Assembly (NCBI RefSeq): GCF_900112845.1
Contig: NZ_FONG01000006.1
Coordinates: forward strand, 124,001-188,000
Origin: Actinacidiphila alni
GTDB lineage: Bacteria; Actinomycetota; Actinomycetes; Streptomycetales; Streptomycetaceae
Direction: 5' to 3'
Length of the DNA: 64,000 bases
Shown here: piece by piece, positions 31,501-40,199 of the stretch
How the letters are laid out: each line of letters begins with the position of its first letter
Position numbering within the stretch: the stretch's first letter is position 1
Notes under the pieces: model-generated
Databases searched by the model: none
Seen by the model: the letters and a program-made list of their open reading frames with translations, nothing else
Told to the model about the DNA's origin: nothing
Translations under genes and position numbers: made by a program

Positions 31501-34500
31501 GTACCCGGGGCTCGACGCCCGGGGCATCGACCTCGACCCGGCGGACGGCCCGGCGGAGGCGGCGGCGCAGGTCGCGGCCGAACTCGCCCTGGCCGAGGGC
31601 CCGGTGCTCACCGCCTACCGGGGCGGACGGCGCCACACCCCCGGCTACCGGCCGCTCGACAGCGCCGACAGCGGCACGGCCGCGGATGCCCCGGTCCGGC
31701 CGGGTGGCGGGACCGACGCCGTCGCCGACGACACGGCCGTGGTCGTGCCCGGCGGAAGCTACCTGATCACCGGCGGCCTCGGCGACGTGGGCCTGATGGT
31801 CGCGGAGCACCTGATCCGCGACGGCGCCGGGCGCGTGGTGCTGGCCGGCCGCACCGGCCTGCCGGCCGACCCCGCCGACCCGCGCCGCCAGGCGGTCGTC
31901 CGGCTGCGCGCCCTCGGCGCGGACGTCGAGGTCGCCCGGCTGGACGTCACCGACGCCGACGCCGTGAGCGCCCTGCTCGACGCCGAGGGCACCGCGACCG
32001 GCTTCGTGGCGGGCTTCGACGGCATCGTGCACGCGGCGGCCGACACCTCCGAGGACACCTTCCTGCCGCTGAGTGCCCTTCAGGACACCACGGTGGCACG
32101 GCACTTCGGGGCCAAGTACGAGGGCGCGCGTGTGCTGCGCGCCGCCGTCGACGGGCTCGCGGCCGACCACGCGCCGCGCTGGGTGCTGCTGTTCTCGTCC
32201 ACCTCCGCGCACCTGGGCGGCCTGGCCTTCGGCAGCTACGCGGCGGCCAACGCCGCCCTCGCGGCCCTGGCGGGCCCGGGCACGGGCCCGACCCGCTGGA
32301 CGTCGGCCGCCTGGGACACCTGGGCGCCGACCCTGGCCAGGGTCGAGGGCCGCACGGGCGCGTCGATGGCGGCGCACGCGATGACCGCCGAGCAGTCGCT
32401 GACGGCGCTGGACCGTGCGGTGGCCCAGCCGCTGCCGTCCGTGGTCGTGGCGGCCGGCGGCCTGACCGACCGGCTGCCCTCCCGGCCGGTGCCGGTCACC
32501 GCGGACGCGGGCGGTACGGGCGGTACGGGCGGTACGGACGACGCGGCCCCGGTGGCGTCCTTCCCCCGGCCCGACCTGCCGCAGCCGTACACCGCGCCGC
32601 TGACCGCGACCGAGCGCGAGCTGTGCGCGCTGTGGACGCAGACGCTCGGCGTCGAACCGGTCGGCACCCGCGACAATTTCTTCGACCTGGGCGGCAGTTC
32701 GCTCTTCGCCCTCCAGATGCTGGCGACCGTCAAGACCCGCTTCGGGGTGACCGTGCCGACGGTGACGCTCTTCGAGGCACCGACCGTGCACCGGCTGGCC
32801 GCCGTCCTGGACCAGGACAAGGCGCCGGCCAAGGCGCCCGCCCCGGCCCGTACGCAGTCGCCCGCACCGGCCCCCGCGCCCGTCGCGGCGCCGGCCCCGG
32901 CACCCGTACCGGCTCCGGCAGCTCAGGCTCCGGTTCCGGCTCCGGCGCCCGTCCCCGTGTCCCCGCAGCCCGTCGCCGCCCCCCGGCCGGTCGACGGCCC
33001 GGAGACCCCCGACCTGGACCGCCGTATCGCCGTCGTCGGCATGGCGGGCCGCTTCCCCGGCGCGGGCGACATCGCCGCCTTCTGGCGGAATCTGTGCGAC
33101 GGCGTGGAGTCGATCCGCTTCTTCACCCCGGAGGAACTGATCGAGGCCGGTGTCGACCCGGAGACGGTCAACGACCCGGAGTACGTGCCCGCGCGCGCCG
33201 TGCTGGACGACATCAGCGGCTTCGACGCCGGCTTCTTCGGGATGAGCCCGCGGATGGCGGCGCTCACCGACCCGCAGCAGCGGCTGTTCCTGGAGGTCTG
33301 CTGGGAGGGCCTGGAGCACGCGGGCTACGCCAACGAGGCGTACCGCGACCGGATCGGCGTGTTCGGCGGCTCCAACCTGAGCACGTACCTGTTCGGCATG
33401 ACCTCGCAGCTCGCCGCGGGCGACATCAGCCCGTACGAGATCATCATGAGCAACGACAAGGACGCGCTGACCACGTCCGTGTCGTACCTGTTCGACCTGC
33501 GCGGTCCGAGCGTCGCGGTGCAGACCTTCTGCTCGACCTCGCTGGTCGGCGTGCACCTGGCGGTGCAGAGCCTGCGGTCCGGCGAGTGCGAGATGGCGCT
33601 CGCGGGCGGGGTGTCGATCAGCGTCCCCGACCGGGTGGGCCACCGCCGCCAGCAGGGCGGCATGGAGTCGCACGACGGCCATGTGCGGACCTTCGACGCG
33701 CAGGCCAGCGGCTCGATGTTCGGCGACGGCGCGACCGTCGTGGTGCTGAAGCGGCTGTCGGACGCGCTGCGCGACGGCGACACCGTGCACGCGGTGATCC
33801 GCGGCTCGGCGATCAACAACGACGGCGCCCTGAAGGTGGGTTACACCGCGCCGAGCGTGGCCGGGCAGGCCCGTGTGGTGCAGGACGCGCTCGCCGACGC
33901 CCGGGTGCGCCCGGAGGACATCGGCTACGTCGAGGCGCACGGCACGGCGACCCCGATCGGCGACCCGATCGAACTGACCGCGCTGAACCGGGCGTTCGGC
34001 CCGGCCGGCGGCCCGGCGAGCATCCCGATCGGCGCGGTGAAGACCAACATCGGTCACCTCAACCACGCTTCGGGCACCGCGGGACTGATCAAGACGGTGC
34101 TGACCGTACGCGAGCGGGCCGTTCCGGCGACGCTGCACTTCACCGCGCCCAACCCGCAGATCGACTTCACCGACAGCCCCTTCTACGTCAACACGGCGCT
34201 GACCGAGTGGCCCGAGCGGGACGGCAGGCCGCGGATCGCCGGACTCAACTCGCTGGGCATGGGAGGCACCAACGTGCATGTGGTCGTGGAGGAGCCGCCG
34301 TCCCGGCGGTCGGGTCCGGGCGGCGCCGCGGGCGGCAGGCGGCACCACTTCCTGCCGGTCTCGGCCCGTACCGGGGACGCCGCCGATCAGGCGGTGCGCA
34401 ATCTCGGCGAGCACCTGGCCGCCACGTCCGGCGCCGCCGTCGCCGATGTGGCGTACACCCTCCAGGTCGGCCGCAAGACCTTCGAGCACCGCAGGGCCAC

Positions 34501-37500
34501 GGTCGTCTCCGGCGTCGAGCAGGCCGTGACGGCGCTGGCCGGCGAGGACGACGGCGCGCCGCTGACGGGCCGGGTGGAGACCGCGCACGGCCGCCCGGTG
34601 GCGTTCCTCTTCGCCGGGGTCGGCGAGCAGTATCCGGGTCTGGTCGGTGAACTGCACCGGCACGAGCCGGTGTTCCGCGCCGAGCTGGACCGCTGCCTGG
34701 CGCTGCTGGCCCCGCACCTGCCGGGCACCGACCTGGCGGGGCTGCTGACCGGCGACCGGCCGGGCGGCGGCATGGACCTGGCGGCGCTGCTGGGCCGGGC
34801 GACCGGCGCGGCCGACGACCGGGCCGCGGAGCTGGAGCGCACCGAGGTGGTGCAGCCGCTGCTGTTCGCGGTGGACTACGCGCTGGCCTCGACGCTGCTG
34901 GCCTGGGGCGCGACGCCGTCGCTGATGCTCGGCTACAGCCTCGGCGAGTACGTCGCCGCGTGCCTGGCCGGGGTGCTGTCGCTGGAGGACGCGCTGGCGC
35001 TGGTGGCGTACCGGGCGAAGCTGATCTCCGGGGTGGAGACGGGTTCGATGGCCGCGGTGCCGCTCGCGCCCGAGCAACTGCGCGACCGCTACCGGCTGGA
35101 GGCGCGCGGCCTGGACATCGCCGCGGTCAACGGCCCGCAGACCGTCGTGGTGGCCGGCCCGTCCGACGCGCTCACGACGCTCGCCGCCGACCTGGAGCGG
35201 GACGGTGTGCCCAGCCGCGCGCTGCGCACCACGCACGCCTTCCACTCCCGGATGCTGGCGCCGGTCGCCGACGAACTGACCACCTGGGTCGCGGAGAACA
35301 TCACGCTGCGGGCGCCGAAGCTGCCGTACCTGTCGAATGTGACCGGCGGTGTCGCCGACGCCCGGCTGGTGCGCGACCCGGCGTACTGGGCGGCGCACAT
35401 GTGCCAGCCGGTGCGGTTCGCGACGGCGGTGGAGACGCTGCTGGCCGACCCGGAGCTGGCGATGGTGGAGATCGGTCCCGGCCAGTCGCTGGGCGCGATG
35501 GTGCGCGGGGCGGGCTGCCCGCCGCAGCGCTGGCCGATGATCACCGCGACGCTGCCGGCGCAGAGCGACCCGCGCCCGGCCGACCTGGTGCTGACCGAGG
35601 CCGTCTCCCGGCTCTGGCTGACCGGTGTCGACCTGGACTGGGCGGCCTACAACGGCCGTTCGCCGCGCACCGCGGAGCTGCACGGGGACACCGCGCCCGG
35701 CAGGGTGCCGCTGCCCACGTACCCCTTCCAGCGGCAGCGCTACTGGATCGAGCAGACCCCGCTGATCGGTGCGAAGAAGGCGCCGCAGGCCGTCACCGCG
35801 TCGGGCGCCCCCGGCGTGCCGGCCACCTTCGAGGACATCGACCGGGTGCCGAAGCTGCCGGAGGAGCAGTGGGTGTGGCAGCCGGTGTGGCGGCAGACCG
35901 CCGTGCCGGCGACCGCGGGGAAGCAGCCCGCGAGCTGGCTGGTCTACGCCGACGGGTCCGAAGCCGACGCCGTACTGGACGAGTTGGTGCGGACGGCGGC
36001 GGCCGAGGAGGCGACGGTCAGTGTGGTCAGGCCGGGCGCCGGCTGGTCGGTGGACCCGGCGACGGGTTACACGGTGCGGCCGGGCAGCGCGGGTGACGCC
36101 CAGGCGGTGCTGCGCGATCTGAAACAGCGCGGGCTCGCCCTGGAGCGGGTGGTCCATCTGTGGACGCTCGCCGAACGGCCGGGCGGCACCGACGAGTCCG
36201 TGGCGTACGGTCTGCACACCTTGGTGGCGCTGACCCGCGCGGCCGGTGAACTGGGCGCTGGAGACTGGCAGTTGGACATGGTCACCGCGGGCGCCCATCA
36301 GGTGCTCGACGGCTCCGAGGTACGCCCGGAGGCGTCCACGCTGATCGGTCCGACGCTCGTGGTGCCGCTGGAGTACCCGAACGTCACCACCAGACTGCTC
36401 GATGCCGAGCCGGACACCCCGGCCGCCGCGATCGTCGCCGAACTGCGCAGGCCGCGTACGGACGCCGCCGTCGCGCTGCGCGGCAGCAGGCGGTGGGTGT
36501 GCGGGTACGACCTGCTGCCGGCGCCGGACGACGAGAGCGCCGCGGCGGTGCTGCGCGAGCGCGGGGTCTATCTGATCACCGGTGGTCTGGGCGGTATCGG
36601 CCTGGGCATGGCGGAGCACCTGGCCCGTCAATGCCGGGCCAGGCTGGTGCTGTTCGGCCGCAGGGGCCTGCCGCCGCGCGAGCGGTGGGAGGGCATCGCC
36701 GCGGGCACGGAGCCGGCCGAGGAGGCCGTACGCGACCGGGTGCGGCGCGTGCTGGCCGTCCTGGAGCTGGGCGCGGAGATCGAGATCGTGACGGGTGACG
36801 TGGCGAGCGCGGACGACGTCCGGCGTGCCGTTGACGTGGCCGGCGAGCGGTTCGGCGCGCTGCACGGCATCCTGCACACCGCCGGTGTGCCCGGCACCGG
36901 TCTGATCCAGTTCAAGGAGGCCGACGACTCCGAGATCGTCCTCGCGCCGAAAATTGCCGGCGTCCGGGCTATGGACAAAGCACTACGTATCGGTCAACCT
37001 GATGAGGTCGCACTGGACTTCCTGGTCCTGTTCTCCTCGATCACCGCGGCCACCGGCGGCGGCCCGGGCCAGGTCGACTACTGCGCGGGCAACGCGTACC
37101 TCGACGGGTACGCCGCCCAGCAGGCCGCGGCCGGCCGGCGGATCCTCTCCGTCGACTGGGGCGAGTGGACCTGGAACGCCTGGGACTCGGGCCTGTCGGG
37201 TTACGACGAGGGTCTCCAGAATTTCTTCCGCGCACACCGCGCCGCCTTCGGCATCAGCTTCGCGGAGGGCTGGCGGTCGCTGCTGCGGGCCCTGGCCTCC
37301 GGCGAGTCCCGGGTCGTGGTCTCCACGCAGGACCTGCCGACGATGGTCAGCTACAGCACCGGCTTCACCGTCGAGGCCGTGATGGCCCCGGCCGACGGCG
37401 CCGGTCAGGCAGGCGACCGGCACCCGCGGCCCGAGCTGCTGACGCCGTACCGCGAGCCGGCCGGACCCACCGAGGAGAAACTGGCCGCGGTGTGGGGCGA

Positions 37501-37780
37501 CATGCTCAAGCTCGACAAGGTCGGCGCCCGCGACAACTTCTTCGAACTCGGCGGCAATTCCCTGCTCGGCATCGCCCTGCTGGCCGCGCTGCGCCGGGCC
37601 TTCGAAGGCGCCGAACTCCCCCCGCACATCCTCTACGAGGCCCCGACCGTCGAGGCCCTCGCCAAGGTCGTGGACGGCCCCGCCGCGGACGCGGCGCCCG
37701 TCCCGGAGCCCGACGGCCAGGAGCAGGCGCGGCTGCGCCGCTCCGGTCTGAAGACCGCCGCCCGGCGCCGCCGGAGCTGA
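28577..37780 (+). CDS. Type I PKS modules 4-5: KS-AT(dead)-KR-ACP + KS-AT-KR-ACP
   Basis: The 3067-residue protein starts at ATG 28577; its ribosome site GGAGG overlaps the preceding stop. Module 4: KS Cys182 (YCSTSL). The AT is shortened to about 210 residues, its active-site Ser is replaced by Gly623 (GHGVGE), and the HAFH region is missing, so it cannot load itself. KR has TGGLGDVG and Tyr1221; ACP Ser1375 lies in LGGSSL. An Ala/Pro linker of about 60 residues follows (about 32820-33005). Module 5: KS Cys1652 (FCSTSL); AT Ser2121 (GYSLGE) with HAFH at 2220; KR Tyr2835 (VDYCAGN); ACP Ser2995 (LGGNSL). It ends in a basic tail (AARRRRS) and has no thioesterase. Both modules should yield beta-hydroxyls, and module 4 needs extender supply in trans. 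Confidence 0.94.
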   Translation: MPRIPTEVSPMDIAIVGLAGRFPGAADVTELWSALRDGRSGITRFTDDQLRAAGVTQELIDDPAYVKAGARIDGIDRFDADFFGINPKEAQILDPQHRLFLEHSWHALEDAGCDPASFDGSIGVFAGCAISTYLTRNVAPSGIGRSVGELTVGLANDKDSLTLRVAHTLGLSGPAYGIQSYCSTSLVAVCAAATSLAAFECDLALAGGAAIGVPDDTGYLYQPGGISSPDGECRAFDASGQGSLVGNGVGVVALRRLSDALDDGDQVYAVIRGWAVNNDAGRKVGFTAPGVSGQAEVIAEALAATGLEPEDIDYIEAHGTGTALGDAAELAALQQVFDGKEVLIGSVKTNVGHLDRAAGVTGLIKTALSLHHGEIPATRNYTAPNPQLESGSARLTVLTERHPWPQGERVRRAGVSAFGIGGTNAHVILEEAPPLAARSGEPGAGRRSELLVWSARTAEAADEATANLTAHLDTVDDADTTLGAGLADVAYTLQTGRRRFAHRRALVADSAAGAARELRAGSAIGRADGTTERPVAFLLTGTAEPYPAAAAELYDCEPAFRAALDECRAAAQAVGGAPLAGLLAPDRTGGGDQDGHRAFAVGYALAALVRSWGVEPGAVLGHGVGEYVAGCLTGVFSLQDAFRLLRLRAEGGAGDAIALAAPTTTLLSAATGGALTAAEATDPAHWTGPRSGGDDGRDAAFDALLALGDHALLEIGDGSLGDALRAHVSFTAGHGDLLVPAVPGGDDPREAGTVLAEAIGRLWLTGVDIDWSGYHQGRDVLRTKLPGYPFQRSRYWIDAPTAAAQAPTTPTRTVASAGNVTTAPDSADHVQLLDRVWTPAGGSSTTAEPKSAGGPVTGRFLVYADAGGVADALAGRLRGSGAEDVTVRSGAGAGAGDVPDGDGQLTVVVLSALDADGVDADPARVVLDVSRVIAAHGDAAGVVVVTRGGQTVGAGERAVPAQAAVAVLPVVAGQEYPGLDARGIDLDPADGPAEAAAQVAAELALAEGPVLTAYRGGRRHTPGYRPLDSADSGTAADAPVRPGGGTDAVADDTAVVVPGGSYLITGGLGDVGLMVAEHLIRDGAGRVVLAGRTGLPADPADPRRQAVVRLRALGADVEVARLDVTDADAVSALLDAEGTATGFVAGFDGIVHAAADTSEDTFLPLSALQDTTVARHFGAKYEGARVLRAAVDGLAADHAPRWVLLFSSTSAHLGGLAFGSYAAANAALAALAGPGTGPTRWTSAAWDTWAPTLARVEGRTGASMAAHAMTAEQSLTALDRAVAQPLPSVVVAAGGLTDRLPSRPVPVTADAGGTGGTGGTDDAAPVASFPRPDLPQPYTAPLTATERELCALWTQTLGVEPVGTRDNFFDLGGSSLFALQMLATVKTRFGVTVPTVTLFEAPTVHRLAAVLDQDKAPAKAPAPARTQSPAPAPAPVAAPAPAPVPAPAAQAPVPAPAPVPVSPQPVAAPRPVDGPETPDLDRRIAVVGMAGRFPGAGDIAAFWRNLCDGVESIRFFTPEELIEAGVDPETVNDPEYVPARAVLDDISGFDAGFFGMSPRMAALTDPQQRLFLEVCWEGLEHAGYANEAYRDRIGVFGGSNLSTYLFGMTSQLAAGDISPYEIIMSNDKDALTTSVSYLFDLRGPSVAVQTFCSTSLVGVHLAVQSLRSGECEMALAGGVSISVPDRVGHRRQQGGMESHDGHVRTFDAQASGSMFGDGATVVVLKRLSDALRDGDTVHAVIRGSAINNDGALKVGYTAPSVAGQARVVQDALADARVRPEDIGYVEAHGTATPIGDPIELTALNRAFGPAGGPASIPIGAVKTNIGHLNHASGTAGLIKTVLTVRERAVPATLHFTAPNPQIDFTDSPFYVNTALTEWPERDGRPRIAGLNSLGMGGTNVHVVVEEPPSRRSGPGGAAGGRRHHFLPVSARTGDAADQAVRNLGEHLAATSGAAVADVAYTLQVGRKTFEHRRATVVSGVEQAVTALAGEDDGAPLTGRVETAHGRPVAFLFAGVGEQYPGLVGELHRHEPVFRAELDRCLALLAPHLPGTDLAGLLTGDRPGGGMDLAALLGRATGAADDRAAELERTEVVQPLLFAVDYALASTLLAWGATPSLMLGYSLGEYVAACLAGVLSLEDALALVAYRAKLISGVETGSMAAVPLAPEQLRDRYRLEARGLDIAAVNGPQTVVVAGPSDALTTLAADLERDGVPSRALRTTHAFHSRMLAPVADELTTWVAENITLRAPKLPYLSNVTGGVADARLVRDPAYWAAHMCQPVRFATAVETLLADPELAMVEIGPGQSLGAMVRGAGCPPQRWPMITATLPAQSDPRPADLVLTEAVSRLWLTGVDLDWAAYNGRSPRTAELHGDTAPGRVPLPTYPFQRQRYWIEQTPLIGAKKAPQAVTASGAPGVPATFEDIDRVPKLPEEQWVWQPVWRQTAVPATAGKQPASWLVYADGSEADAVLDELVRTAAAEEATVSVVRPGAGWSVDPATGYTVRPGSAGDAQAVLRDLKQRGLALERVVHLWTLAERPGGTDESVAYGLHTLVALTRAAGELGAGDWQLDMVTAGAHQVLDGSEVRPEASTLIGPTLVVPLEYPNVTTRLLDAEPDTPAAAIVAELRRPRTDAAVALRGSRRWVCGYDLLPAPDDESAAAVLRERGVYLITGGLGGIGLGMAEHLARQCRARLVLFGRRGLPPRERWEGIAAGTEPAEEAVRDRVRRVLAVLELGAEIEIVTGDVASADDVRRAVDVAGERFGALHGILHTAGVPGTGLIQFKEADDSEIVLAPKIAGVRAMDKALRIGQPDEVALDFLVLFSSITAATGGGPGQVDYCAGNAYLDGYAAQQAAAGRRILSVDWGEWTWNAWDSGLSGYDEGLQNFFRAHRAAFGISFAEGWRSLLRALASGESRVVVSTQDLPTMVSYSTGFTVEAVMAPADGAGQAGDRHPRPELLTPYREPAGPTEEKLAAVWGDMLKLDKVGARDNFFELGGNSLLGIALLAALRRAFEGAELPPHILYEAPTVEALAKVVDGPAADAAPVPEPDGQEQARLRRSGLKTAARRRRS

Positions 37781-37904
37781 CCACCCGTCAGCAGCACGGC
37801 AGCGCAACCCCGTACGGCACCACCCGCACCAGGCCCCGCGCACCGCGTGCGGTCGAGCACACCCGAAAACAGCCAGCACAAACCACCAAGGAAGCGGAGA
37901 GATC

Positions 37905-38756
37905 ATGACCGTCGTAGGAGTCGTCGGTGCCGGGGTCATGGGCATCGGAGTCGCACACAATCTCGCCCAGTCCGGTTACGAGACCGTCCTCGTCGACATC
38001 GACGAGCAGATCCTCACCGACGCCAAGGCGGCCATCAGCCGCAACTGCCGGCTCAGCCGCCTGATGGGCGGGCCGGCCCTGGACCCCGACGAGATCCTGG
38101 GCCGGATCACCACCGCCGTCGGCGTCGAGGCGCTCGCCAAGGCCGACTTCGTGATCGAGAACGTCACCGAGAACTGGGACATCAAGCGCGAGGTGCACGC
38201 CGAACTGGACCGCGTCCTCAGCCCCGAGGCGGTCGTGATCGTCAACACCTCCGCGATCCCGATCACCCGGGTCGCCGCCGTCGGCAGCCACCCGGAGCGG
38301 GTCGTCGGGGTGCACTTCATGAACCCCGTGCCGGCCAAGCCGGTCGTGGAGCTGATCCCCGGCTTCCACACCGCGCAGGAGACCGTCGAGGTCACCCGCC
38401 AGCTGCTCAGCGGCATGGGCAAGAAGGCGGTGGACGTCAAGGACGCCTCCGGCTTCGTCTCCAACCGGGTGCTCATGCTCACCGTCAACGAGGCCGCCTA
38501 CCTCGTGCACGAGGGCGTCGCCACCGCCGAGTCGGTGGACGAGGTCTTCCGCGGGTGCTTCGGGCACCCGATGGGTCCGCTGGAGACCGCCGACCTGATC
38601 GGCGTCGACACGATCCTCTACAGCGTCGAGGTGCTCTACGAGCACTACGCCGACAGCAAGTACCGGCCCTGCCCGCTGCTCAAGCAGATGACCGACGCCG
38701 GACTGCACGGCCGGAAGACCGGCCGTGGCTTCTACACCTACGACAACAAGGGATGA
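37905..38756 (+). CDS. 3-hydroxyacyl-(ACP) dehydrogenase, FkbK/ZmaG-like
   Basis: The 283-residue product begins VVGVVGAGVMGIGVAHNLA, a Rossmann GxGxxG NAD site. It contains VTENWDIKREVHAEL and the active-site region VGVHFMNPVPAKPVVELIPG of 3-hydroxyacyl-CoA dehydrogenases. In methoxymalonyl- and hydroxymalonyl-ACP pathways this enzyme (FkbK, ZmaG) oxidises the C3 hydroxyl of glyceryl-ACP to an aldehyde. It heads the cassette dehydrogenase-ACP-acyl-CoA dehydrogenase-FkbH, which strongly supports that role. It starts 124 bp after the PKS, with a purine-rich ribosome site. Confidence 0.9.
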   Translation: MTVVGVVGAGVMGIGVAHNLAQSGYETVLVDIDEQILTDAKAAISRNCRLSRLMGGPALDPDEILGRITTAVGVEALAKADFVIENVTENWDIKREVHAELDRVLSPEAVVIVNTSAIPITRVAAVGSHPERVVGVHFMNPVPAKPVVELIPGFHTAQETVEVTRQLLSGMGKKAVDVKDASGFVSNRVLMLTVNEAAYLVHEGVATAESVDEVFRGCFGHPMGPLETADLIGVDTILYSVEVLYEHYADSKYRPCPLLKQMTDAGLHGRKTGRGFYTYDNKG

Positions 38757-38761
38757 CGACC

Positions 38762-39022
38762 ATGTCCGAGTACACCACCGCCCAGACCCAGATCCTCTCC
38801 TTCATCGAGGCCCGCTTCCCGCAGGCCAGCATCGAGACCGGCCAGGACATCTTCTCCCTCGGCTACATCAACTCGCTCTTCGCGATGGAGCTGGTGATGT
38901 TCATCGAGAAGACCTTCGGTCTCACCATCCCCAACGACGAGCTGCGCATCGACAACTTCCGCACCGTCGAGGCCATGGCGGACCTGGTGGCCCGCAGGAG
39001 CGTCCCCGTCTCCGTCGACTGA
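38762..39022 (+). CDS. Acyl carrier protein for hydroxymalonyl unit, FkbJ/ZmaD-like
   Basis: An 86-residue carrier protein. ATG 38762 is preferred over ATG 38753, which touches its own ribosome site. The phosphopantetheine Ser sits in LGYINSLFAMELVMFIE, the hallmark of carriers that hold glyceryl and hydroxy- or methoxymalonyl groups. It lies between the FkbK-like and FkbI-like genes with almost no gap. Its expected cargo is glyceryl-S-ACP loaded by the FkbH-like protein. Confidence 0.93.
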   Translation: MSEYTTAQTQILSFIEARFPQASIETGQDIFSLGYINSLFAMELVMFIEKTFGLTIPNDELRIDNFRTVEAMADLVARRSVPVSVD

Positions 39023-39032
39023 GGAGCCAGAC

Positions 39033-40199
39033 ATGACGAGCTTGACCGCGGCGCCGCCCGTACAGGCGGCGCCGGCGGGGGCCCGGATCGACCGGGACTC
39101 CGTACGCGCGTTCGTCGACACCCACATCATGCCGGTGGCCGACGCGTACGACCGGCGGGGCGCGGTCCCCGAGGAGATTCAGGAGCGGATCGGCGAGGCG
39201 GGCCTGTGGGCCCCCTTCTACCCGGCCGCACTGGGCGGCCAGGACCTTGACCTGGTGACGCTCGGCCAGGTGCACGAGGAGGTGGGCCGGGGGTGTTCCT
39301 CGGTCCGGTCGCTGCTCACCGTGCACACCATGCTGTCGTGGGCGCTGCTCCGCTGGGGCAGCCCCGCCCAGATCGAGCAGTGGGCGCCGTCGCTGGCCAC
39401 CGGCGCGGTGCGCGGCGCCTTCTGCCTCTCCGAGCCGGCCGGCGGCGGCAGCGACACCGCCGGCATCCGTACCACCGCCGTCCAGGAGGCCGGCGGCTGG
39501 CGGCTCAACGGCCGCAAGAAGTGGATCACCGGCGGCCAGCGTGCGGATCTGTTCCTGGTGTTCGCCCGCACCGAGACCTCCGTGATCGCCCTGCTCGTAC
39601 CGCGCCGGTCACCCGGCGTGCGGGTGATCCCGCTGGAGGACGTGCTCGGCACCCGGGCGTCGCTGATCGCGGAGCTGGAGTTCGACGACGTGCGGCTCGG
39701 CCCCGACGCACTGCTGGGGCCCAGCTCCTTCGCCTCCGGGATGGTGCTCAGCGGCACCCTGGACCTGGGCCGTTTCTCGGTCGCGTCCGGCTCGGTCGGC
39801 ATCGTCCAGGGCTGCCTGGAGGCGTCGGCCTTCTACACCGCGCAGCGCACCGTCGGTGGCAGCAAGCTCCGTGAACTCCAGCTCATCCGGGCGAAGTTGA
39901 CGGACATGGTGACCGATGTACGGGCCGCCAGGCTGCTCTGCCACCAGGCCGGACTGCTCAAGGACGCCGGGGACCCGGCGACCATCATGGCCACTTGGGT
40001 CGCGAAGTACTTCGCGTCGACCGCGGCGGCCCGGCACTCCACGGAGGCCGTACAGATCCACGGCGCCAACGGAATGAGCGCCGACTTCCCGGTGGCACGT
40101 CTGTACCGGGACGCGAAGGTCATGGAAATCATCGAGGGCAGCAACGAGATCCAGCGGATCACGATCGCTGACGAGGCGTACCGGGAGTGGGCACTGTGA
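39033..40199 (+). CDS. Acyl-CoA dehydrogenase, FkbI/ZmaE-like
   Basis: A 388-residue flavoprotein from ATG 39033 behind GAGGAG. It shows the acyl-CoA dehydrogenase signature AFCLSEPAGGGSDTAG, the substrate-loop Trp region KKWITGGQ, and IIEGSNEIQRITI near the C-terminus with the catalytic Glu retained. In the hydroxymalonyl-ACP pathway FkbI-type enzymes complete oxidation of the C3 aldehyde on ACP to the carboxylate. The stop overlaps the next start (GTGA), so translation is coupled. Confidence 0.93.
   Translation: MTSLTAAPPVQAAPAGARIDRDSVRAFVDTHIMPVADAYDRRGAVPEEIQERIGEAGLWAPFYPAALGGQDLDLVTLGQVHEEVGRGCSSVRSLLTVHTMLSWALLRWGSPAQIEQWAPSLATGAVRGAFCLSEPAGGGSDTAGIRTTAVQEAGGWRLNGRKKWITGGQRADLFLVFARTETSVIALLVPRRSPGVRVIPLEDVLGTRASLIAELEFDDVRLGPDALLGPSSFASGMVLSGTLDLGRFSVASGSVGIVQGCLEASAFYTAQRTVGGSKLRELQLIRAKLTDMVTDVRAARLLCHQAGLLKDAGDPATIMATWVAKYFASTAAARHSTEAVQIHGANGMSADFPVARLYRDAKVMEIIEGSNEIQRITIADEAYREWAL

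Noticed and set aside
31022-36877. Open frame of 1951 codons antisense to the fourth PKS gene
   Set aside because: Composition typical of a shadow frame; sense-strand KS, AT, KR and ACP motifs are intact throughout.
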